Below the pieces are notes generated by a model. It made no database searches and was not told the DNA's origin. It saw only the letters and a program-made list of their open reading frames with translations. 45,376 bases of DNA from Hyphomicrobiales bacterium. GTDB taxonomy: Bacteria > Pseudomonadota > Alphaproteobacteria > Rhizobiales > JAJFHR01. Positions 43,477 through 45,376 of this stretch are shown here, piece after piece. Made by a program: the position numbers and the translations under genes. The DNA lies in NCBI GenBank assembly GCA_021775475.1, contig JAJFHS010000066.1, positions 1 through 45,376 of the forward strand, written 5' to 3'. Position 1 is the stretch's first letter; every line of letters begins with the position of its first letter.

Positions 43477-43496
43477 GTGACTACATAGTGACTACA
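43477..43496. repeat. Right arm-type repeats of the ICE
   Basis: GTGACTACATAGTGACTACA, identical to 6096-6115, ending 66 bp before the right att core. Together with the left copy it defines both ends of one element recognised by the integrase at 6139. Confidence 0.65.
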
Positions 43497-43515
43497 CAGA
43501 GTTAAAACGCAAACG

Positions 43516-43540
43516 ACCCATCGGATCGGTAGGTGTTTTT
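43516..43540 (+). terminator. Weak terminator after the small ICE gene
   Basis: ACCCATC/GGTAGGT stem with one mismatch and one wobble, followed by GTTTTT. It ends the transcript of the 43168 gene before the att core. Confidence 0.4.
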
Positions 43541-43562
43541 ATTTATATATTTCAGTAGTTTA

Positions 43563-43610
43563 TTTGGTTGCGGGGGTAGGATTTGAACCTACGACCTTCA
43601 GGTTATGAGT
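43563..43610 (-). other. attR core: 3' part of initiator tRNA-fMet gene
   Basis: Identical 48 bp to 5930-5977. Sequence further right is not a tRNA 5' half, so the intact gene must lie outside the window beyond another element. It is also the left att of the neighbouring element with the truncated integrase. Confidence 0.85.
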
Positions 43611-43727
43611 CCGATTTCGCTTGTTTTCTCACAATTCCCGGTTGTTCCTATTCTTTCCCATCCTATTGAAATTAAACTTCTTTTGTTATATCTTCGTTCC
43701 TAACGATATTTGCTGATTTCCTTCACG

Positions 43728-43746
43728 GTGGCGACATAGTGGCGAT
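43728..43746. repeat. Arm-type repeats of the right neighbouring element
   Basis: GTGGCGACATAGTGGCGAT, 11-bp period, 117 bp after the att core and upstream of the second integrase, matching the place of GTGACTACATA before the first integrase. The flanking 40 bp are also similar to 6060-6095. Confidence 0.6.
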
Positions 43747-43777
43747 TTTTGCAAATCCCTGAAGGTCGGAGGTTGCC

Positions 43778-44941
43778 GTGGCGACATTGCGTTTAACCAA
43801 GAAATCTATGGAGGCGATCAAGGCTAATGACAGCCCGTTTGTTGCTTATGACACTGATCTTGTAGGCTTTGGTGTACGCGTCATGCCATCGGGTTACAAG
43901 TCATGGATTGTCGAATATCGGCCCGGTGTTGGTGGTCGACTGGTTGCCAAGAAACGTATGACACTTGGCTCCACAACAAAAGTGACGGCTGAGCTGGCAC
44001 GGCGCAAGGCAAAGGAAATTCTCGCGCAAGCACAACTCGGAAGTGATCCAGCAGGAGAGCGGAACAAAAGCCGCAGAACGCCAACATTCAGGGAGTTTTC
44101 TGAACGCTATCTCGTCGAGGAAGCCGAACCGAAACTCAAACCCAAAACCGTGGTCAACTACCGCATCTATTTTCGCAAACATGCCAATCCCGTCATTGGG
44201 AGCCTCAAACTTGATGACATCACCAAGGCGGACATTGCCCGTCTTCACCGCAAAATAGGTCAAACAAAACAAACTACGGCCAACCGGGTGCTTGAATCGG
44301 TGAGTAGTGTGTACCGCTATGCTGCCACAGCAGGCGAAATCGAAGAAGGTTTCAATCCAGCACGTGGGATCAAACACTTTCGCGAACGCGCTCGTGAACG
44401 TTTTCTATCCATGGATGAATTGCAACGCCTCGGCGCATCATTACGGCTTGCGGAAACTGAAGGATTGCCTTGGGAGCTTGATGAGAAAAAGCGAACAGAA
44501 AAACATCTCGCCAAACCTGAAAACCGCCAAACGACTTTCTCTCCCTATGTGATCGCGGCAATCCGACTCCTGCTTTTTACAGGCTGCCGGTTACGCGAAA
44601 TACTTCACATGAAATGGGAGGATATCGACTTTGATCGTGGGCTTCTCCTGTTACCGGAGAGCAAGACAGGCAAACGCTTCGTTGTTCTCAATGGCCCTGC
44701 TCTCAATGTGCTAAATGAACTGGAGCGCTTTAGCGCATACGTGATCATGGCAGATAATCCCGACAAACCTCGCTCAGACCTCAAACGTCCGTGGGACCGA
44801 ATTACCAAGCATGCTGGTCTGGATGGGCTGCGCAATCGTATGTTATCAAGCGTATGTGTGGTGCGTCGGATTGTAGGTCTGCTAATGCTACTCCTAAATC
44901 ATCAAAGGATTGCCCGTAGATTTCGGAATCTTCAAATGTAA
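43778..44941 (+). pseudogene. Second tyrosine integrase, truncated before the HDLRH motif
   Basis: Homologous to the first integrase from GTG 43778 (ribosome site GGAGG) to 44833 (352 codons, ending HAGLDGLR): arm domain, core-binding domain, and the catalytic Arg (FTGCRLREIL) and Lys (SKTG). Then the frame runs through unrelated sequence for 35 codons to a stop. The HxxR, second His and Tyr are missing, so it cannot recombine. The missing end fits the fragment at 2611-2814 on the other strand. Confidence 0.9.
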
Positions 44942-45232
44942 CATTACCAGATACAGTGTTTTTGATTATTAGACCTGCATTATTCGCATTTGTAACATCG
45001 GTTTCTGCATAAATTTTTATTTGATAGAAGCGAATATTTTCCGGATTTCTAATCTCGTCAGCGTTAACTACTAGAGTAGGGGTGCTAGGAGTTATTTGCT
45101 GAAGCGCGAGGTCAACTGAATGATTAAACGGCTTAAGTTCCCCAGGAACACCCCGTTCACCAAGAAACGTGAAGCTGGTCGACCGGTTGAATGGACAACT
45201 GCTGATCGCATGGGTCGATACTATACCCCCAA
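44834..45232 (-). pseudogene. Fragment of an unidentified protein gene
   Basis: An open frame without start on the minus strand, bounded by the IS3 fragment upstream and the integrase breakpoint downstream. It includes FTFLGERGVPGELKPFNHS, VVNADEIRNPENIRFYQIKIY and SGNVTFEDSEIYGQSFDDLG. The beta-rich polar composition could be a surface or repeat protein; I recognise no family. Codon use and length suggest real coding sequence cut at both ends. Confidence 0.4.
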
Positions 45233-45376
45233 GAACACCTTATCCAACTCACGGGTCATTCGTTCACCAGACAAGGATATGTCAGCAACCGTCGCCAGTG
45301 CTTCTCGTGAGAAGTCATCAACAATACACAGAATACGGAACCTGCGGCCATCACTGAAGGCATCGGATACGAAGTC
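45221..45376 (-). mobile_element. IS3-family transposase OrfB fragment, right edge of window
   Basis: On the minus strand from the window edge: DFVSDAFSDGRRFRILCIVDD, FSREALATVADISLSGERM, TRELD. This is the start of the DDE core of IS3 OrfB, with the first Asp residues. Homology stops after RELD, so the rest of the DDE domain is missing. Same orientation as the fragment at the left edge, and from the adjacent downstream part of OrfB. Confidence 0.8.

Larger units (their letters stand above)
5930..43610. mobile_element. Integrative and conjugative element at tRNA-fMet, trb-type (about 37.7 kb)
   Basis: Bounded by the 48-bp direct repeats, with identical 20-bp arm repeats just inside both ends (6096-6115 and 43477-43496) and a matching integrase at the left end. 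It contains relaxase, TraF, coupling protein TraG and nine core Trb channel proteins, plus antirestriction genes and cargo. Gene order follows the rhizobial/Tn4371-like trb ICEs. No partition or replication genes were recognised. No intact tRNA borders it, which means other elements occupy the same attachment gene on both sides. Confidence 0.85.

Noticed and set aside
1..45376. CRISPR arrays, rRNA genes and riboswitches
   Set aside because: No regularly spaced direct repeats, rRNA sequence or recognised riboswitch core was seen on either strand.

Overview
The window looks like accessory DNA from an alphaproteobacterium of moderate GC content. The main clue is a trb-type conjugation cluster in the order known from rhizobial and Tn4371-like elements (traG, ribbon-helix-helix gene, trbB-C-D-E-J-L-F-G-I, DUF2274 gene), together with the DUF736, DUF2285/DUF6499, AlpA, TraF and DUF3363-type relaxase genes typical of such elements. 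I cannot name the genus.

The core is an integrative and conjugative element (ICE) of about 37.7 kb at 5930-43610. A 48-bp direct repeat bounds it. On the minus strand this repeat reads as the anticodon-to-CCA part of an initiator tRNA-fMet gene; no intact tRNA is present. The layout is: tyrosine integrase (6139-7401); a defence-like island on the minus strand (7600-14832); relaxase, candidate oriT, TraF, AlpA, DUF2285 and DUF736 genes (15065-19173); a metabolic and regulatory cargo zone with several pseudogenes (19846-27000); the traG/trb type IV secretion operon (27325-39683); ardA with a strongly folded leader; an ornithine-cyclodeaminase-like gene with a divergent LysR gene; and XRE and small element genes next to the right att site. 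No parA or repA was found. The relaxase, coupling protein and nine core Trb proteins look intact, so transfer is plausible.

At least two other related elements abut the ICE. To the left (1-5929) lie a type I hsdM, the C-terminal third of an integrase, a 5'-truncated coupling protein gene and a Fic gene. To the right (43611-45376) lies a second integrase cut off just before its HDLRH motif. The three kinds of 11-bp-period arm repeats beside the att cores differ in sequence but keep the same spacing. The two integrase fragments are complementary to the codon but on opposite strands, which points to an inversion or an assembly join. Both window ends lie inside IS3-family transposase fragments in the same orientation.

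The best candidate for an undescribed system is the minus-strand operon 13733-7600. It encodes VapB, VapC, an 862-aa protein with two GHKL ATPase domains and a histidine-kinase H-box, a stand-alone receiver protein, an HNH nuclease and an Eco57I-like adenine methyltransferase, nearly all with overlapping or abutting reading frames. It looks like restriction-modification under phosphorelay control, headed by a toxin-antitoxin pair. Other notable signals are long folded leaders before DUF736, ardC and ardA (candidate single-stranded-DNA promoters), a 22-bp operator shared by a TetR gene and an enoyl-CoA hydratase operon 6.4 kb away, and hairpins in place of trbK inside the trb operon.
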